This document shows positions 15,934 through 25,363 of a DNA stretch of 43,242 nt, in pieces. Under the pieces are notes generated by a model. That model did no database searches. It worked only from the letters and a program-made list of their open reading frames with translations, and was not told where the DNA came from. Every line of letters starts with the position of its first letter. Position 1 is the stretch's first letter. The position numbers and the translations under genes were made by a program. The stretch comes from Longimicrobiales bacterium (GTDB lineage Bacteria; Gemmatimonadota; Gemmatimonadetes; Longimicrobiales; Gaopeijiaceae), in NCBI GenBank assembly GCA_028280525.1, contig JANQLR010000309.1, positions 1 to 43,242 on the forward strand. The letters are read 5' to 3'.

Positions 15934-15967
15934 GGGGGCATTCGGAACGTCTGTTCCCGGTCGCTGC

Positions 15968-15996
15968 AAGATAGACGCCGGGATTGGCCGGAGCAA
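15968..15996 (-). promoter_or_regulatory. Candidate promoter for the LysM gene
   Basis: The 301-bp divergent region 15918-16218 holds no gene. On the minus strand TTGCTC (15991-15996) and TATCTT (15968-15973) are 17 bp apart, about 50 nt upstream of the LysM ATG and beside an unusually A/T-rich tract (about 15995-16025). By-eye assignment. Confidence 0.3.
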
Positions 15997-16121
15997 AGGG
16001 TTTTTGGGAAAAAGATACAAACGTTTACGGGTGCGGGAGGGTGTCGAGCGCCCCTCCAGCCGTTCGGGCGCAGTGTTCCCGCCACGGGGATCACGGAGGT
16101 GAAACGACCCCGACGCCCGTG

Positions 16122-16149
16122 TTGCCGTGTACCGGGGCGCGCGTATAGC
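16122..16149 (+). promoter_or_regulatory. Candidate promoter for wza-wzc
   Basis: TTGCCG (16122-16127) and TATAGC (16144-16149) are separated by 16 bp, about 70 nt upstream of the Wza start. Each hexamer matches the sigma70 consensus at 4 of 6 positions. Confidence 0.35.
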
Positions 16150-16218
16150 TTTGTGAGATAAAGGTGGTTCGAATGATCGAATCTTCCGCCCCGCTCTACC
16201 GCGCGCCTCGCGCTCATC

Positions 16219-16824
16219 ATGCGACGTCTTCTCTTCTCGCTGCTCTGCCTCTCCTTCGCACTCCCCGTCTCGGCACAGACGCCCACCCCCGTCACAGGGG
16301 CGGCCCTCCTTCCCGGCGACGTGGTCTCGGTGGACATCTGGCGTGAGCCCGATCTCTCCGGCCAGTTCATCATCGACGAGGACGGCGAGGTCACCCTCCC
16401 CCTGCTGGGGACGCTCCTCGTGACCGGGATCGACACCGGGGAGCTGCGAGACCAGCTGATCGAGCAGTACAACGAGTACCTCGTGAACACGTCGGTGAAC
16501 GTGGTCCTGCTTCGGCGGGTCAACGTCCTGGGCGAGGTCCGGATGCCGGGACAGTACACGGTCGACGCCACGCAGTCCGTCGCCGACCTCATCGCGCGTG
16601 CGCAGGGGATCACGCAGGAGGCGAACGCCGACGACATCCGTCTGCTGCGCGGAGGACAGGTGACGCGGGCCAACCTCAACGGGACGCTCACCCTCAACTC
16701 GGCGGGGATCCGCTCCGGCGACCAGATCTTCGTCGGTCGACGCAGCTGGCTGTCGCGCAACTTCCAGTCGCTCGTCGGTATCGGCACGATCATTGCCAAC
16801 GTTGCCGTCATCGTTACCCGGTAA
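16219..16824 (+). CDS. Minimal Wza-type polysaccharide export protein
   Basis: 201 residues. A signal peptide (1-20, ending VSAQ) without a lipobox is followed by a Poly_export domain at about 28-105 (LLPGDVVSVDIWREPDLSGQ, then DGEVTLPLLGTL). One SLBB domain lies at about 105-165 (VNVLGEVRMPGQYTV), and a C-terminal hydrophobic segment follows (about 183-200). E. coli Wza is about 380 residues, lipidated, and forms an octameric outer-membrane channel through a C-terminal helix. This shorter type lacks the extra domains but keeps the core and a C-terminal helix. It probably forms the export conduit for capsule or exopolysaccharide with Wzc, encoded 30 bp downstream. Co-transcription is very likely. 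Confidence 0.9.
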   Translation: MRRLLFSLLCLSFALPVSAQTPTPVTGAALLPGDVVSVDIWREPDLSGQFIIDEDGEVTLPLLGTLLVTGIDTGELRDQLIEQYNEYLVNTSVNVVLLRRVNVLGEVRMPGQYTVDATQSVADLIARAQGITQEANADDIRLLRGGQVTRANLNGTLTLNSAGIRSGDQIFVGRRSWLSRNFQSLVGIGTIIANVAVIVTR

Positions 16825-16854
16825 TCCCTGCGGAACCAGGCACAGATTCACGCT

Positions 16855-19278
16855 ATGGACAACAACGGTGGCGAGCCGCCGCGTTCCGACGACGAGCTGG
16901 ACCTGAAGGATGCGGTCAACCTCGTCCGTCGAAACCTGCTCCTGATCACCTCCATCGCCGTCGTCATCATCGGCGCGGTGGGGTGGTACACGTGGACCGT
17001 CCCGCCCGTCTTCGAAGCGCACGCGAGCGTTCACGTCGAACCCGAGCGCGGCAGCGGGCTGGGGATGGAGGCGCAGCTCGACTTCATCAGCGGGCTCGTC
17101 GGACAGAACGACGTCGAGACCGAGATGGCACTTTTGCGCGCGCGCTCCCGCGCCGAGGCCGTCGTGGATTCGCTCGGGCTCCAGGTAAAGTTGAGCGAGC
17201 CGGTGGGCAGGGCGCGCAGCGACGTCTTTGCGATCGCGGAAGCCACCCGCCAGACCCAGGAGAACCGGTACACCCTCCTCCTCGAGGACGGGCGCTACCG
17301 GATCACCGATTCCGAAGGGCTCCAGATCGGCCTGATCGGTCGTGGCGAGCCGATCGTCTTCAACGGGATGCGGATCGCTCTCCTTCCCGAGAGCGCGTCG
17401 CCTCTCGATCTGAACGACGAGGGGGAGTCGGACTTCCCCACCCGGATCGTTCTGGAGGTGTTCACCTTCCGCGATGCGGTTCGTGCCCTGACGGAGACGC
17501 TCTCGGTCGGCCGGCCCTTCCGTGACGCCTCGATGATTCGCCTGACGTACACCAGCGAGGATCCCCAGCTCGTCGCCGATGTCCCGAATCTGATCGCTGG
17601 CGTCTATGTCGATTGGCGCGCCGACACCAAGAAGACCGAGGCGAACTCGACGGTCGACTTCCTCAACGAGCAGATCCTCGCATACCGCGACCAGCTCCTC
17701 GCCGCCGAGGAGAACCTGCTGAACTTCCAGCAGACCGAGCAGGTCGTGAACCTCGAGGCCGAGGGATCGGAGCAGGTCCGGCGAATGGTCGAGGCGCAGG
17801 CGGACGTCGACGACATCGAGGCAGACCTGACCGAGCTGAACGGGCTGCTCGCGCAGATCGACGGCTCCGAGACCGTGATCGGCGAGGACCCGCTGACGAA
17901 CCCGTACCGCCAGCTCGCCGCCTTCCGGACCTTCCTCGAGATCCAGTCGGTGTCGGACCTGCTGAGCCAGCTCAACGAGACGGAGGCCGAGTACGTCTCG
18001 ATGAGGAACTTCCGGCAGCGCGAACACCCGGACATGACGGCGCTGGAACAGCAGATCCTTCAGCTCCAGGCCCAGCTCTACCAGCTCGCGGTGAACTACC
18101 GGAACACGCTGAGCGGTCGCCTCGACAACGCGCAGGCGTCGCTCGCGCGGTTTGGTGAGCAGCTCGAGGCCATCCCCGACAAGGCCGTCCAGGAGGCCCG
18201 CCTCGAGCGTGAGAAGACGGGCCTCGAAGAGGTCTACCTCCTCCTGCAGAGCCGCCTCAAGGAGGCCGAGATTGCTCAGGCGGTCGAGCCGGGGGACGTG
18301 CAGGTCATCGACCCGGCCATCCGACCCACCCGACCGATCCGCCCGCGCAAGCTCCTCAACCTCCTCCTCGGGGTGATCTTCGGCGTCGTGGCCGGGGTCG
18401 GGGTCGCGGCGGCTCGGGACTACCTGGACGAGACGGTTCACTCCCGCGAGGAGCTGACCCGGCTGACGAACCTCCCCGTCCTCGGGATGATCCCGAAGAT
18501 CCGGGGTGCCGGGTCGAACGGGGTCGGACTTCTGGGCCGGGCGAAGGCCGCCGGCGACCGGCTGGTCACGAAGAACGACTCCGGGAATCCGGTCTCGGAG
18601 GCGTACCGCGCCTTCCGGACCAACATCACCTTCCTGGACCTCGACAAGCCGGCGCGGAGCCTGGTGATCACCTCGCCCGGCCCCTCCGAGGGGAAGAGCA
18701 CGAGCGCCTCGAACCTCGCGATCACCCTCGCCCAGCAGGGTTCGTCGACGATCCTGGTCGACTGCGACCTCCGGAAGGGGATCGTGAACCAGATCTTCGA
18801 GGCGAAGTCCGAGCCCGGGGTCACCGACGTCCTCATGGGATCGGCCACCCTCGAGGAGGCGATCCAGGAGGTCGACCTCGGAGAGGGCACCCTGCACTTC
18901 ATCGCGACGGGGACGATCCCGCCGAATCCCTCGGAGATGATCGGTTCGCGGCAGATGAAGCAGTTCCTCGACCTCCTTCACGAGCGCTTCGAGAAGGTGA
19001 TCCTCGACTCGCCGCCGCTGAATCTGGTGACCGATGCCGCGGTTCTCGGGACGATGTCGGACGCCGTGATCCTGGTGACGCGGGCGGGGCACACGGCGCG
19101 CGGCGCGATCCGCTACGCACGCGACCAGCTCTCCGCCGTCCGGGCGCCCCTTTCGGGCCTCGTCCTGAACGACCTCGACTACCAGGGCCGCGACCGCTAC
19201 TACGGCGCGGGCGCCGGCTACGGCTACTACCACAAGTACTACGGCACCGACAAGAAGCGGGGCCGGAAGCGGAGCTGA
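16855..19278 (+). CDS. Wzc-type chain-length regulator and BY-tyrosine kinase
   Basis: 807 residues. An N-terminal Wzz domain has a first membrane helix at about 31-51. A periplasmic region with long coiled coil (about 255-470, with RREHPDMTALEQQILQLQAQLYQ) precedes the second helix (about 498-521, including PIRPRKLLNLLLG). The cytoplasmic BY-kinase domain follows: Walker A SPGPSEGKST (Lys614), Walker A' ILVDCDLRKG and Walker B VILDSPP. The C-terminus is a tyrosine cluster (YYGAGAGYGYYHKYYG) typical of autophosphorylated Wzc tails. It controls polymer length and export with Wza. No Wzx, Wzy or initiating glycosyltransferase is nearby, so the repeat-unit machinery lies elsewhere. It converges with rimI across only 18 bp, with no clear terminator. 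Confidence 0.95.
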   Translation: MDNNGGEPPRSDDELDLKDAVNLVRRNLLLITSIAVVIIGAVGWYTWTVPPVFEAHASVHVEPERGSGLGMEAQLDFISGLVGQNDVETEMALLRARSRAEAVVDSLGLQVKLSEPVGRARSDVFAIAEATRQTQENRYTLLLEDGRYRITDSEGLQIGLIGRGEPIVFNGMRIALLPESASPLDLNDEGESDFPTRIVLEVFTFRDAVRALTETLSVGRPFRDASMIRLTYTSEDPQLVADVPNLIAGVYVDWRADTKKTEANSTVDFLNEQILAYRDQLLAAEENLLNFQQTEQVVNLEAEGSEQVRRMVEAQADVDDIEADLTELNGLLAQIDGSETVIGEDPLTNPYRQLAAFRTFLEIQSVSDLLSQLNETEAEYVSMRNFRQREHPDMTALEQQILQLQAQLYQLAVNYRNTLSGRLDNAQASLARFGEQLEAIPDKAVQEARLEREKTGLEEVYLLLQSRLKEAEIAQAVEPGDVQVIDPAIRPTRPIRPRKLLNLLLGVIFGVVAGVGVAAARDYLDETVHSREELTRLTNLPVLGMIPKIRGAGSNGVGLLGRAKAAGDRLVTKNDSGNPVSEAYRAFRTNITFLDLDKPARSLVITSPGPSEGKSTSASNLAITLAQQGSSTILVDCDLRKGIVNQIFEAKSEPGVTDVLMGSATLEEAIQEVDLGEGTLHFIATGTIPPNPSEMIGSRQMKQFLDLLHERFEKVILDSPPLNLVTDAAVLGTMSDAVILVTRAGHTARGAIRYARDQLSAVRAPLSGLVLNDLDYQGRDRYYGAGAGYGYYHKYYGTDKKRGRKRS

Positions 19279-19296
19279 GGCTCGGCGCGGGCTTCC

Positions 19297-19773
19297 CTAC
19301 CCGCCGTCGAGCCCGATTCTGAGGACCAGCGCGTCCTCGGTCGGCTCCTGGTAGTACCCCTTTCGCCGCCCGATCACCTCGAAGCCGACATCGGCGTAGA
19401 GCGTCCGGGCGGCCCGGTTCGACTCCCGAACCTCCAGGAAGAGGGTGTGGACCCCGCGCTCGGTGGCCCGGGCGAGGACGGCGCCCAGGAGGTGCCGACC
19501 GTGTCCCTCGCCCCGTCGGTCGGTGCGCACCGCGATGTTCGCGAGCTCGCCCTGATCCAGGATGCACCAGACGACGGCGTAGGCGACGATGTCGCCCGCA
19601 TGGTCCAGGACCAGAAGCTCCGCGCCGGGGCGCTCCAGGAGCGTGCGGAAGGTCTCTGCACTCCAGGGGGTCGAGAACGCCTCGGACTCGAGTGCGACCA
19701 CGGCGTCCACGTCCGCTTCTCGCATGTCGCGAACCCGGATCTCCCCGGCAACGCGCGCCGCCGTGCGTCTCAC
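19297..19773 (-). CDS. rimI: Ribosomal protein alanine N-acetyltransferase RimI
   Basis: 158 residues from a GTG at 19771-19773 that overlaps the tsaB stop as GTGA. A longer upstream extension would read into tsaB and is unlikely. It is a GNAT fold with acetyl-CoA loop RRGEGHGRHLL (about 87-97). The catalytic pair corresponding to E. coli Glu103/Tyr115 is Glu114 and Tyr126, in LFLEVRESNRAARTLYADVGF. RimI acetylates the N-terminal alanine of ribosomal protein S18 in enterobacteria. Its coupling to tsaB and tsaE is a common bacterial arrangement. Confidence 0.93.
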   Translation of the reverse strand: MRRTAARVAGEIRVRDMREADVDAVVALESEAFSTPWSAETFRTLLERPGAELLVLDHAGDIVAYAVVWCILDQGELANIAVRTDRRGEGHGRHLLGAVLARATERGVHTLFLEVRESNRAARTLYADVGFEVIGRRKGYYQEPTEDALVLRIGLDGG

Positions 19774-20495
19774 CCGCCCCGTTCCCGCTCGGCGCTCGAC
19801 GCCCGCAGGTAGTCCGGCTCCCACCCGGCCCGATCGACCGGGTCGGGGCGTTCGACGGCCCACGCCCGCAGGAGACCATCCGCGGAGGGGAAGCCGACCG
19901 GCGGGGGCAGGATCACCCGTCCCGCAGCCTCCAGCCGGGGGGCGTTCCGGGCGGCCCCTTCCCCCGCGAGCGCGGCCCCCTCGAACTCCCCGTCCTCGAG
20001 GAGTTCGTCGAGCGTCGTGAACCGGGGGGTGGCGACGGTCTCGAATCCGATCCCGGACGGACGGAAGGCCGCGGCGAAGAGTCGCCCCCCACGCGCGTCG
20101 AAGAGGACGCCGACGACGCGGGAGGGATCGACCCTTCGAGGCTCGGGGATCGCCTCCTCGGTCCAGACCGCCGCGGTCAGGGAGGAGACCGCGTAGAGCG
20201 GGAGGTCCCGGGCCGTGGCGAAGCCCTTTCCGAGTGCCGCCGCGACGCGGACCCCGGTGAAGGAGCCCGGACCCGCCCCGACCACGACCCCGTCCACCTC
20301 CCGCCGGTCCACCCCCGCCCTCGCGAGGACGCGTTCGATCGCGGGGATCGCCGCGGTCGCGTGCCGTCCCCGCTCCCCGAGAAACTCGCGAGCGGGCACC
20401 GCGAGGTGGCCGTCCCCGTCCACGACGCCCAGGGCGACCGAGCCCACCTCGCCGGAGGTCTCGATCGCGAGGAGCCGCCGCGTCGACTCAGCCAT
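19770..20495 (-). CDS. tsaB: tRNA t6A37 threonylcarbamoyltransferase partner TsaB
   Basis: 241 residues of the ASKHA fold. It begins RRLLAIETSGEVGSVAL and carries the family motif VVVGAGPGSFTGVRVAAALGKG (about 70-91). TsaB forms a complex with TsaD and TsaE that makes N6-threonylcarbamoyladenosine at tRNA position 37; tsaD is not in the window. Its start lies 8 nt inside the end of tsaE and its stop overlaps the rimI GTG. Confidence 0.95.
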   Translation of the reverse strand: MAESTRRLLAIETSGEVGSVALGVVDGDGHLAVPAREFLGERGRHATAAIPAIERVLARAGVDRREVDGVVVGAGPGSFTGVRVAAALGKGFATARDLPLYAVSSLTAAVWTEEAIPEPRRVDPSRVVGVLFDARGGRLFAAAFRPSGIGFETVATPRFTTLDELLEDGEFEGAALAGEGAARNAPRLEAAGRVILPPPVGFPSADGLLRAWAVERPDPVDRAGWEPDYLRASSAERERGG

Positions 20496-20955
20496 CGACC
20501 TCGATCCTCAGAGGGAAGGCGGGGAGTTCGGGCGGGTCACCCACCCGGACGAGGTGCACCTCGCGAAGCTCAGGACGGCCCCGGACCGCGCGCAGACCGA
20601 TGTCCCACCGGTCATCGGGGAGCAGGGTTCCGGCGCGTTCCGGCCACTCGACGAGGGCGACCTCCCCCTCCCCCCCCACCTCCTCCCAGCCGAGCTCCCA
20701 GACCTCGTCGGGATCGGAAAGACGGTAGAGATCGAGGTGGGCGACGGTGAAGCCCCGCTCGGAGGGGTAGCGGAAGAGGACGTTGAAGGTCGGAGACGGG
20801 AGGTGCCCCTCGACGCCCGCCCCGCGGGCGATCGCGCGGGCGAGCACCGATTTCCCCGCCCCGAGCGTCCCGCGGAGGGCGAGGAATGCGGGGGCGTCGA
20901 TCTCTCGCCCCACCGCCTGGCCCCAGCGCTCCAGATCGGACTCGCTGAGGATCAC
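20488..20955 (-). CDS. tsaE: tRNA t6A37 modification ATPase TsaE
   Basis: 155 residues, the normal size for this small P-loop ATPase. The Walker A motif is [12 protein letters not shown] (about 29-40). The family patterns [12 protein letters not shown] and [22 protein letters not shown] (switch and Walker B regions) follow, then VALVEWPER. TsaE hydrolyses ATP to reset the TsaBD complex in t6A synthesis. Its ATG overlaps the uvrB stop (ATGA, 20952-20955) and its 3' end overlaps tsaB by 8 nt. Confidence 0.95.
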   Translation of the reverse strand: MILSESDLERWGQAVGREIDAPAFLALRGTLGAGKSVLARAIARGAGVEGHLPSPTFNVLFRYPSERGFTVAHLDLYRLSDPDEVWELGWEEVGGEGEVALVEWPERAGTLLPDDRWDIGLRAVRGRPELREVHLVRVGDPPELPAFPLRIEVDG

Positions 20956-22946
20956 CGAGCCCCGACCTTCGCCTTGAGCTCCATGAGTTCGTCGCGGAGG
21001 AGAGCGGCCCTCTCGAAGTCGAGGTTCTCCGCCGCCTGGTTCATCTCCGCCTCGACGATCTTGATGCGGCCCTCGACGTCGAGCTCCTCCGAGTACGAGG
21101 CGAGCGCCTCCGACACCTTCGACTGCGGCTGCTCGCGGGCGTCCGCCACGCGCGTGGAGAACTCGATCTCCTCGATCGACTTCCGGATTGTCTCCGGGGT
21201 GATGCCGTGCTCCTCGTTGTAGGCGAGCTGGATCTCCCGCCGGCGCGTCGTCTCCTCCAGCGTCTCCCGCATCGCGCCGGTGACCTTGTCGGCGTAGAGG
21301 ATCGCTCGTCCGTTCACGTTCCGGGCGGCCCTCCCGATCGTCTGGATGAGCGAGCGCGCGTTCCGGAGGAAGCCCTCCTTGTCCGCGTCCAGGATCGCCA
21401 CGAGCGACACCTCGGGGAGGTCGAGCCCCTCGCGCAGCAGGTTGATCCCGACGAGGACGTCGATCTTCCCCAGCCGAAGCTGCCGGAGGATGTCCATCCG
21501 CTCGATCGAGTCGATGTCGGAGTGCATGTAGCGCACCCGGATCCCCACCGAGGCGAGGTACTCGGAGAGGTCCTCGGCCATCCGCTTGGTCAACGTGGTG
21601 ACGAGGACGCGCTCCCCGCGCTTCTCCCGCTCCCGGATCTCCGCGAGGAGGTCGTCAACCTGACCGCGGACGGGCCGGACGTCGACCTCCGGGTCGACCA
21701 GACCGGTGGGACGGATGATCTGCTCCACCACCACGCCCCCCGACTGCTCCAGCTCCCAGTCGCCCGGCGTCGCCGAGATGAAGACCGCCTGGTTGATGAG
21801 CGACTCCCACTCCTCCCGCTTGAGCGGGCGGTTGTCGAGGGCGCTCGGGAGGCGGAAGCCGTGGTCGACCAGGGTGATCTTCCGGGCGCGGTCGCCGTTG
21901 TACATCCCGCCGATCTGCGGGACGGAGACGTGGCTCTCGTCGACCACCAGGAGGAAGTCCTCCGGGAAGTAGTCGAAGAGACAGGCGGGGCGCTCCCCCT
22001 CGTCCCGACCCGAGGTGTAGCGCGAGTAGTTCTCGATCCCCGGGCAGGTCCCCAGCTCGAGCATCATCTCGATGTCGAAGTTGGTGCGCTGCTCGATCCG
22101 CTGGGCCTCCAGGAGGCGGCCCTGCATCTGGAACTTCACCACCTGATCCTGCATCTCGTCGCGGATCAGCGGGACCATCTGTTCGATGGTGCGGCGACGG
22201 GTCACGTAGTGCGACGCCGGGTAGATCGCGGTCCGCTCGAGCTGGGTGATCAGCTCGCCGGTGATCGGCTCGAAGCGGGTGATCCGTTCGATCTCGTCGC
22301 CCCAGAGCTCGACGCGGATCGCCTGCTCGTCGTAGGCGGGGAAGATCTCGATCGTGTCCCCGCGCACCCGGAAGGTAGCGCGCTCGAAGGCGTAGTCGTT
22401 CCGCCGGTACTGGATGTCGACCAGCCCCTTGAGGATCTCCTTCCGCGGCCTCTGGTCCCCCTCGGCGAGGTGGAGCATCAGCCCGCGGTAGTCGGCCGGG
22501 TTCCCCAGACCGTAGATGCAGGAGACCGAGGCAACCACGATCACGTCCTCCCGCTCCATCAGCGACGAGGTGGCGCGGAGGCGGAGGCGCTCGATGTCCT
22601 CGTTGATCGAGGAGTCCTTCTCGATGTAGGTGTCCGAGGAGGGGACGTACGCCTCGGGCTGATAGTAGTCGTAGTAGGAGATGAAGTACTCGACCGCGTT
22701 CCTCGGGAAGAGCGCCTTGAGCTCTCCGTAGAGCTGGGCCGCGAGCGTCTTGTTGTGGCTCATCACGAGCGTCGGGCGCCCGTGGTTCGCGATGACGTTC
22801 GCGATCGAGAAGGTCTTCCCGGTGCCGGTCGCGCCGAGGAGGACCTGGTGGCGGTCGCCGCGCTCGAGGCCCGCGGTCAGCTCGGCGATCGCCTTCGGCT
22901 GATCACCGGCGGGCTCGTACTGCGACTCGAGTTCGAAGAGGGGCAT
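20952..22946 (-). CDS. uvrB: Excinuclease ABC subunit UvrB
   Basis: 664 residues, typical UvrB length. Walker A GATGTGKT is at 38-45. The damage-probing beta-hairpin region follows ([20 protein letters not shown], about 88-107), then [13 protein letters not shown] and helicase motifs V/VI near [17 protein letters not shown] and QTIGRAARN. The C-terminal UVR motif at about 628-660 ([17 protein letters not shown]) binds UvrC. It verifies DNA damage in nucleotide excision repair together with UvrA and UvrC, neither of which is in the window. It is 18 bp after rel and overlaps tsaE by ATGA, which suggests co-expression. Confidence 0.98.
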   Translation of the reverse strand: MPLFELESQYEPAGDQPKAIAELTAGLERGDRHQVLLGATGTGKTFSIANVIANHGRPTLVMSHNKTLAAQLYGELKALFPRNAVEYFISYYDYYQPEAYVPSSDTYIEKDSSINEDIERLRLRATSSLMEREDVIVVASVSCIYGLGNPADYRGLMLHLAEGDQRPRKEILKGLVDIQYRRNDYAFERATFRVRGDTIEIFPAYDEQAIRVELWGDEIERITRFEPITGELITQLERTAIYPASHYVTRRRTIEQMVPLIRDEMQDQVVKFQMQGRLLEAQRIEQRTNFDIEMMLELGTCPGIENYSRYTSGRDEGERPACLFDYFPEDFLLVVDESHVSVPQIGGMYNGDRARKITLVDHGFRLPSALDNRPLKREEWESLINQAVFISATPGDWELEQSGGVVVEQIIRPTGLVDPEVDVRPVRGQVDDLLAEIREREKRGERVLVTTLTKRMAEDLSEYLASVGIRVRYMHSDIDSIERMDILRQLRLGKIDVLVGINLLREGLDLPEVSLVAILDADKEGFLRNARSLIQTIGRAARNVNGRAILYADKVTGAMRETLEETTRRREIQLAYNEEHGITPETIRKSIEEIEFSTRVADAREQPQSKVSEALASYSEELDVEGRIKIVEAEMNQAAENLDFERAALLRDELMELKAKVGAR

Positions 22947-22964
22947 GCGAAGAGGGTACCGCCC

Positions 22965-25148
22965 TCAGTCCAGATCCGTTTCCTCGAACGACTCGCGTCG
23001 CTCGACCCGAATCACGCCCTTCACCCGCTCGATCGCCTTCAGGACCTTCTCCAGGTGGCCGAGGTCCTGCACCTCGACGACGAAGCGCCCGTCCATCCCG
23101 TCCTCGACGGCGCGCATGTCGGCGTGCTGGATGTTCGTGCCGGTGTTGGTGATCGCCATGGCGACGTCGGAGAGGAGACCGCGGCGGTCCGTCCCCTTCA
23201 TCTGGATCTTCACCATGAAGCGGTCCCCCTTCTCGGCGGCCCACTCGATCTCGACCCGTCGCTCGGGGTCCGGCAGGGCGAGGATGTTCGGGCAATCCGA
23301 GCGGTGGATCGACACCCCCCTGCCCCGCGTGATGTAGCCGATCACCCGGTCACCGGGGACGGGCTGGCAACACTGCGAGTAGCGCACCATCAGGTTGTCC
23401 ATCCCCTGGATGCGCACCCCCTTGTTCGTCCGCACCAGCTTCTGCGCGAGCCGCTGGAGCGTGGACGGAGCGCGGTCCTCGACCTTGGAGGGGTCGTGGT
23501 CGGGGAAGAGCTCGCGGATGACCTGGCTCGGGCCGATGTCTCCGCGGCCGAGCGCCTCGTAGACGTAGTCCCACCCGTTCAGCCCGAGCTTCGTCGCCAC
23601 GGCGGTCAGCGTCGGTTCGCTCTTCGGCAGGTCGAGCCGCTGCTTCCGGAGTTCGCGCGCGAGGAACTCCTTCCCGATCTGATGCGCCTGCTCGAACTCC
23701 TGGCGCCGGATCCACTGGCGGATCCGCCCACGCGCCCGCGACGTCTTCACGAAGTTCAGCCAGTCGCGGGTCGGCCACTGACGGGGGTTCGTGAGGATCT
23801 CGACGGTGTCCCCGTTCTGCAGCTCTCGCGAGAGGGGCGCGATCCGCCCGTTCACCTTCGCGCCGGCGCAGTGCAGCCCGACCTCGGTGTGCACCGAGAA
23901 GGCGAAGTCGATGGGCGTTGCGGCGGCGGGGAGCTGCTTGACCTCGCCCTTCGGCGTGAAGACGAAGATCTCACCCTGGAAGAGGTCCATGCGGAGGAAC
24001 TCCATGAACTCCTCCGGCTCGCTCGTGTCCTGCTGCCACTCCAGGACCTGGCGGAACCACATCAGCGCCTCGTCGACGTCGTTCCCCTTCCGACCCTCCT
24101 TGTACTTCCAGTGCGCGGCGATCCCGTACTCGGCCGTGCGGTGCATCTCCTCGGTGCGGATCTGGATCTCGTAGCGGCGCCCGCCCGGCCCGACGACCGT
24201 CGTGTGCACCGACTGGTACATGTTCGACTTCGGCGTCGCGACGTAGTCGTGGAAGCGGTCCTGCACCGGCGCCCACTTCGAGTGGATCATCCCGAGCGCC
24301 GCGTAGCAGTTGGTCAGCGTGTCGGTGATGACCCGCATCGCCATCAGGTCGTAGATCTGCTCGTACGGCAGATCCCGCTTCTGCATCTTCTTGTAGATCG
24401 ACCAGAGGTGCTTTGGGCGCCCCGTCACCTCCGCCGGGATCCCCGCCTCACGCAGCAGCTCGACGAGCGGCTCGTGCATCTGGCGGATCTGCTCCTCCCG
24501 CTCGTTCCGGCGCTCCCTCACCTTCCGCGTCAGGTCGGCGTAGGCCTCGGGCTCCAGGTACTTGAAGCAGAGGTCCTCCAGCTCCCACTTGATCGAGAAG
24601 ATCCCGAGCCGGTGGGCGAGCGGAGCGTAGATCTCCCGGGTCTCGCGCGCGATGCGGCGGCGCTTCTCCTCGGGGAGGTGGTGCAGCGTCCGCATGTTGT
24701 GGAGGCGGTCGGCGAGCTTCACCAGGATGACCCGCGCGTCGTCGGCCATCGACAGGAGGAGCTTCCGGTAGTTCTCGACCTGCGCCTCGGTGTGCGACCG
24801 GAACTGCACCTTTCCGATCTTCGTGACGCCGTCGACCAGCTGGGCGACCTCCTTCCCGAAGCGCTCCTCCAGCTCCCGCACGGTGACCGCCGTGTCCTCC
24901 ACGGTGTCGTGGACGAGTCCCGCCACGATCGAGGAGGTGTCGAGCTTCAGCCCGGCGATGATCGTCGCGACGTCGATCGTGTGCGTGACGTAGTCCTCGC
25001 CCGACGCCCGCTTCTGACCCCGATGGGCACGGACGGCCAGATCGTGGGCCTCCTGGATCTGCTCGACGTCCAGCCGATCCACGTAGTCCTCCATCGCGCG
25101 CGCCAGCGGGCGCGGAAGACGGGCGAGGACGGAGGCGGCAGGGGGCAT
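22965..25148 (-). CDS. rel: Long RelA/SpoT homologue (Rel), (p)ppGpp synthetase/hydrolase
   Basis: 727 residues from the ATG at 25148, with hydrolase motifs close to the N-terminus. A longer upstream frame is unlikely because it is Arg/Pro-rich non-coding-like sequence. The HD hydrolase domain has His56, His80-Asp81 (HDTVEDT) and VKLADRLHNMRTL. The synthetase domain shows GRPKHLWSIYKKM, IYDLMAMRVIT and YQSVHTTV, then EIQIRTEEMHRTAEYGIAAHWKYKEG. TGS (GEIFVFTPKGEVKQLP), a zinc-finger-like region (YSQCCQPVPGD...RSDCPN) and an ACT domain complete the protein. Hydrolase residues are intact, so it is probably bifunctional. The usual RXKD motif reads RFHD here. First gene of the rel-uvrB-tsaE-tsaB-rimI run. 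Confidence 0.96.
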   Translation of the reverse strand: MPPAASVLARLPRPLARAMEDYVDRLDVEQIQEAHDLAVRAHRGQKRASGEDYVTHTIDVATIIAGLKLDTSSIVAGLVHDTVEDTAVTVRELEERFGKEVAQLVDGVTKIGKVQFRSHTEAQVENYRKLLLSMADDARVILVKLADRLHNMRTLHHLPEEKRRRIARETREIYAPLAHRLGIFSIKWELEDLCFKYLEPEAYADLTRKVRERRNEREEQIRQMHEPLVELLREAGIPAEVTGRPKHLWSIYKKMQKRDLPYEQIYDLMAMRVITDTLTNCYAALGMIHSKWAPVQDRFHDYVATPKSNMYQSVHTTVVGPGGRRYEIQIRTEEMHRTAEYGIAAHWKYKEGRKGNDVDEALMWFRQVLEWQQDTSEPEEFMEFLRMDLFQGEIFVFTPKGEVKQLPAAATPIDFAFSVHTEVGLHCAGAKVNGRIAPLSRELQNGDTVEILTNPRQWPTRDWLNFVKTSRARGRIRQWIRRQEFEQAHQIGKEFLARELRKQRLDLPKSEPTLTAVATKLGLNGWDYVYEALGRGDIGPSQVIRELFPDHDPSKVEDRAPSTLQRLAQKLVRTNKGVRIQGMDNLMVRYSQCCQPVPGDRVIGYITRGRGVSIHRSDCPNILALPDPERRVEIEWAAEKGDRFMVKIQMKGTDRRGLLSDVAMAITNTGTNIQHADMRAVEDGMDGRFVVEVQDLGHLEKVLKAIERVKGVIRVERRESFEETDLD

Positions 25149-25234
25149 CGAGAGCGGGATCGAAGGAGGCGAATCGGGACGGCGCGGGCCGGACGCACGG
25201 AGGCGGGCGCAGGCCGGAGTTCGGGCGGATCTGG

Positions 25235-25240
25235 ATGATA
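25235..25240 (-). promoter_or_regulatory. Candidate -10 element for rel
   Basis: TATCAT on the minus strand (5 of 6 to TATAAT) lies about 87 nt upstream of the rel ATG in the 215-bp divergent gap 25149-25363. The matching -35 position (GGCTCC) is poor. No gene is visible in the gap. An A-rich stretch at about 25320-25331 precedes the plus-strand gene. Confidence 0.3.
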
Positions 25241-25363
25241 CACCATCGGTGCGCCGGGGAGCCACCCGGAGCCGCCTCCAACCCGGGTTCGTCATGATTC
25301 CTTTGCGCACGGGCGGAAGAGGAAGAAAACTTATGGGTTGAGTGAACTCCTCCACCGCACCCG

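Noticed and set aside
14707-19233. A very long minus-strand open frame (1508 codons) antisense to wza-wzc
   Set aside because: Its translation is Arg/Gly/Val/Asp-rich without domains, and the opposite strand encodes recognisable Wza and Wzc. High-GC third positions commonly leave an antisense frame open.
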